DNA of 64,000 bases. Origin: an uncultured Rikenellaceae bacterium (GTDB taxonomy: Bacteria; Bacteroidota; Bacteroidia; Bacteroidales; Rikenellaceae). The notes beneath the pieces were generated by a model, which made no database searches, was not told the origin of the DNA, and saw only the letters and a program-made list of their open reading frames with translations. The translations under genes were made by a program, and so were the position numbers. This document shows, in pieces, positions 62,871 through 64,000 of the stretch. The DNA lies in contig CAMQVY010000011.1 of assembly GCA_947038405.1 (NCBI GenBank), positions 1 to 64,000 of the forward strand, given 5' to 3'. Each line of letters starts with the position of its first letter. The first letter of the stretch is position 1.

Positions 62871-63923
62871 ATGGCACAAATGAATTTTGGAGGCGTTGTT
62901 GAAAACGTTATTACACGTGAAGAGTTTCCATTGGAAAAAGCAAGAGAAGTATTAAAAGAGGAGACAATTGCAGTTATTGGCTACGGAGTACAAGGTCCAG
63001 GTCAAGCACTTAACCTTAGAGATAACGGATTTAAAGTTATCATTGGTCAGAGAAAAGAGTCTAAGACTTGGGACAAAGCAGTCGCTGACGGTTGGGTACC
63101 AGGAGAGACTCTATTTGAAATTGAGGAGGCTTGTCAAAAAGCTACAATCATACAGTATTTACTTTCAGATGCAGCTCAAATTACACTTTGGCCAACAATT
63201 AAGAAGCATCTTACTCCAGGTAAGACTCTATATTTTTCACATGGTTTTGCCGTTACATACAAAGAGCGTACAGGAATCATTCCTCCAACTGACGTAGACG
63301 TTATTTTAATTGCGCCTAAAGGTTCAGGTACATCATTAAGACGTCTATTCGTAGAGGGACGTGGTCTTAACTCTAGTTATGCAATCTTCCAAGATGCAAC
63401 TGGTAAGGCTATGGAAAAAGTATCTGCATTGGGTATTGGAGTTGGTTCTGGTTACCTTTTCGAGACAGATTTCAAACGTGAAGTTTACTCTGACCTAACA
63501 GGTGAGCGTGGAACATTGATGGGAGCTATCCAAGGTATATTTGCTGCACAGTATCAGGTTTTACGTGACAATGGTCACACTCCATCTGAGGCTTTCAATG
63601 AGACAGTAGAGGAACTTACTCAAAGTTTAATGCCATTAGTTGCAGAGAACGGTATGGATTGGATGTACGGAAACTGCTCTACAACGGCACAAAGAGGTGC
63701 ATTGGATTGGTGGAAACCATTTAGAGATGCGTCACTTCCAGTATTCCAAAAACTATATGCCGAAGTAGCTAAAGGAGATGAGGCTCAACGTTCAATTGAC
63801 AGCAATAGCCAAGTTGACTATCGTGAGAAACTTGACGCTGAATTAAAAGAGCTTCGTGAGAGCGAAATGTGGCAAACTGGAGCTGTAGTACGTGGTCTAC
63901 GTCCAGAGCGCAACAAAAAATAG
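62871..63923 (+). CDS. ilvC: Ketol-acid reductoisomerase (NADP+)
   Basis: The 350-residue enzyme isomerises and reduces acetolactate to dihydroxyisovalerate. The nucleotide-binding motif is AVIGYGVQGPGQALNLRDNG (about 33-52), followed by VIIGQRKESKTWDKAVADGW; later LLSDAAQITLW and the knotted C-terminal domain (SDLTGERGTLMGAIQGIFAA and MYGNCSTTAQRGALDWW) are present. It completes the ilvDBNC pathway block. The operon may continue past the right edge, but a terminator-like hairpin follows. Confidence 0.97.
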   Translation: MAQMNFGGVVENVITREEFPLEKAREVLKEETIAVIGYGVQGPGQALNLRDNGFKVIIGQRKESKTWDKAVADGWVPGETLFEIEEACQKATIIQYLLSDAAQITLWPTIKKHLTPGKTLYFSHGFAVTYKERTGIIPPTDVDVILIAPKGSGTSLRRLFVEGRGLNSSYAIFQDATGKAMEKVSALGIGVGSGYLFETDFKREVYSDLTGERGTLMGAIQGIFAAQYQVLRDNGHTPSEAFNETVEELTQSLMPLVAENGMDWMYGNCSTTAQRGALDWWKPFRDASLPVFQKLYAEVAKGDEAQRSIDSNSQVDYREKLDAELKELRESEMWQTGAVVRGLRPERNKK

Positions 63924-63966
63924 GAGGCAATGCCTCTTTTATTAACTAGCCCTTAATTGGGTTATT
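63924..63966 (+). terminator. Terminator candidates after ilvC
   Basis: GAGGC AAT GCCTC followed by TTTT (63924-63940) lies right after the ilvC stop; a second stem, TAGCCC with GGGTTA (63946-63964 area), follows. Both stems are short, so termination may be partial. Confidence 0.5.
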
Positions 63967-64000
63967 TAAAAAAATAGCGTCGTAGTATAGTTTTAAATAA

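Noticed and set aside
1-64000. Search by eye for tRNA or rRNA genes, CRISPR arrays, insertion sequences, prophage or restriction/defence genes
   Set aside because: None was found. Spacers were read for tRNA-like and regularly spaced direct repeats, and proteins for transposase, integrase or nuclease motifs, without a supportable hit.

Overview
This 64 kb window looks like chromosomal DNA from a low-GC member of the Bacteroidales (phylum Bacteroidota). The evidence is the AT-rich sequence, the repeated promoter boxes of the form TAnnTTTG (best examples have TTTG 19 to 21 bases upstream), and a gene set typical of that order: a SufBCDS cluster without sufE, a DAHP synthase/chorismate mutase fusion, NfeD-FloA, META-domain lipoproteins, a DoxX-type BT_3928-like protein, a DUF4339/CD225 protein, and lipoprotein FKBP isomerases. 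No genus can be named safely. I see no tRNA, rRNA, CRISPR array, transposase, integrase or phage gene; the content is nearly all housekeeping and core metabolism.

Layout. 1-6.2 kb (minus strand): a PSP1/RicT-like protein cut by the left edge, a MATE exporter, uvrA and a lytic transglycosylase. 6.4-8 kb (plus): a CvfB-like S1 protein and a methyltransferase. 9-15.8 kb (plus): sufBCDS, thymidylate kinase and a DoxX/thioredoxin-like membrane protein. 15.9-19.9 kb (minus): two FKBP lipoproteins and a phosphate transporter fused to a PhoU-like tail. 20.3-25.3 kb: acyltransferase, ruvA, an OmpH/Skp-like lipoprotein, a membrane LytTR regulator and small membrane proteins. 25.4-34.4 kb (minus): an RluA-type pseudouridine synthase, two META lipoproteins, NfeD-FloA, a TrkH cluster with a truncated-looking sensor, and mtaB. 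34.5-39.1 kb (plus): a metal ABC permease, LptF/G, ribBA and fmt. 39.2-45.9 kb (minus): a kinase/WG-repeat protein, the phenylalanine/tyrosine operon (pheA, aminotransferase, tyrA, DAHP synthase/chorismate mutase) and a radical SAM protein. 46-57 kb (minus): a TPR protein, a beta-barrel with a 1,024-residue TPR partner, and a three-gene RND efflux operon. 57.5-64 kb: nadC (minus) and ilvD-ilvB-ilvN-ilvC (plus).

The strongest non-coding signal is upstream of the Phe/Tyr operon. There a consensus promoter is followed by a 27-codon leader peptide with ten Phe/Tyr codons among its first 16, then a rho-independent terminator. The end of the leader reading frame can pair with the 5' arm of the terminator. 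This is a complete candidate ribosome-mediated attenuator.

Two repeat systems also stand out. One is a dispersed family of palindromes (arms beginning AAAACGAAGTTT and ending in AAACTTCGTTTT) found between genes at about 25.4, 26.3 and 38.1 kb, with fragments at 2.4, 20.1 and 51.7 kb; the arms vary in a compensated way. The other is a tandem pair of long hairpin units, 178 bp apart, between nadC and the RND operon.
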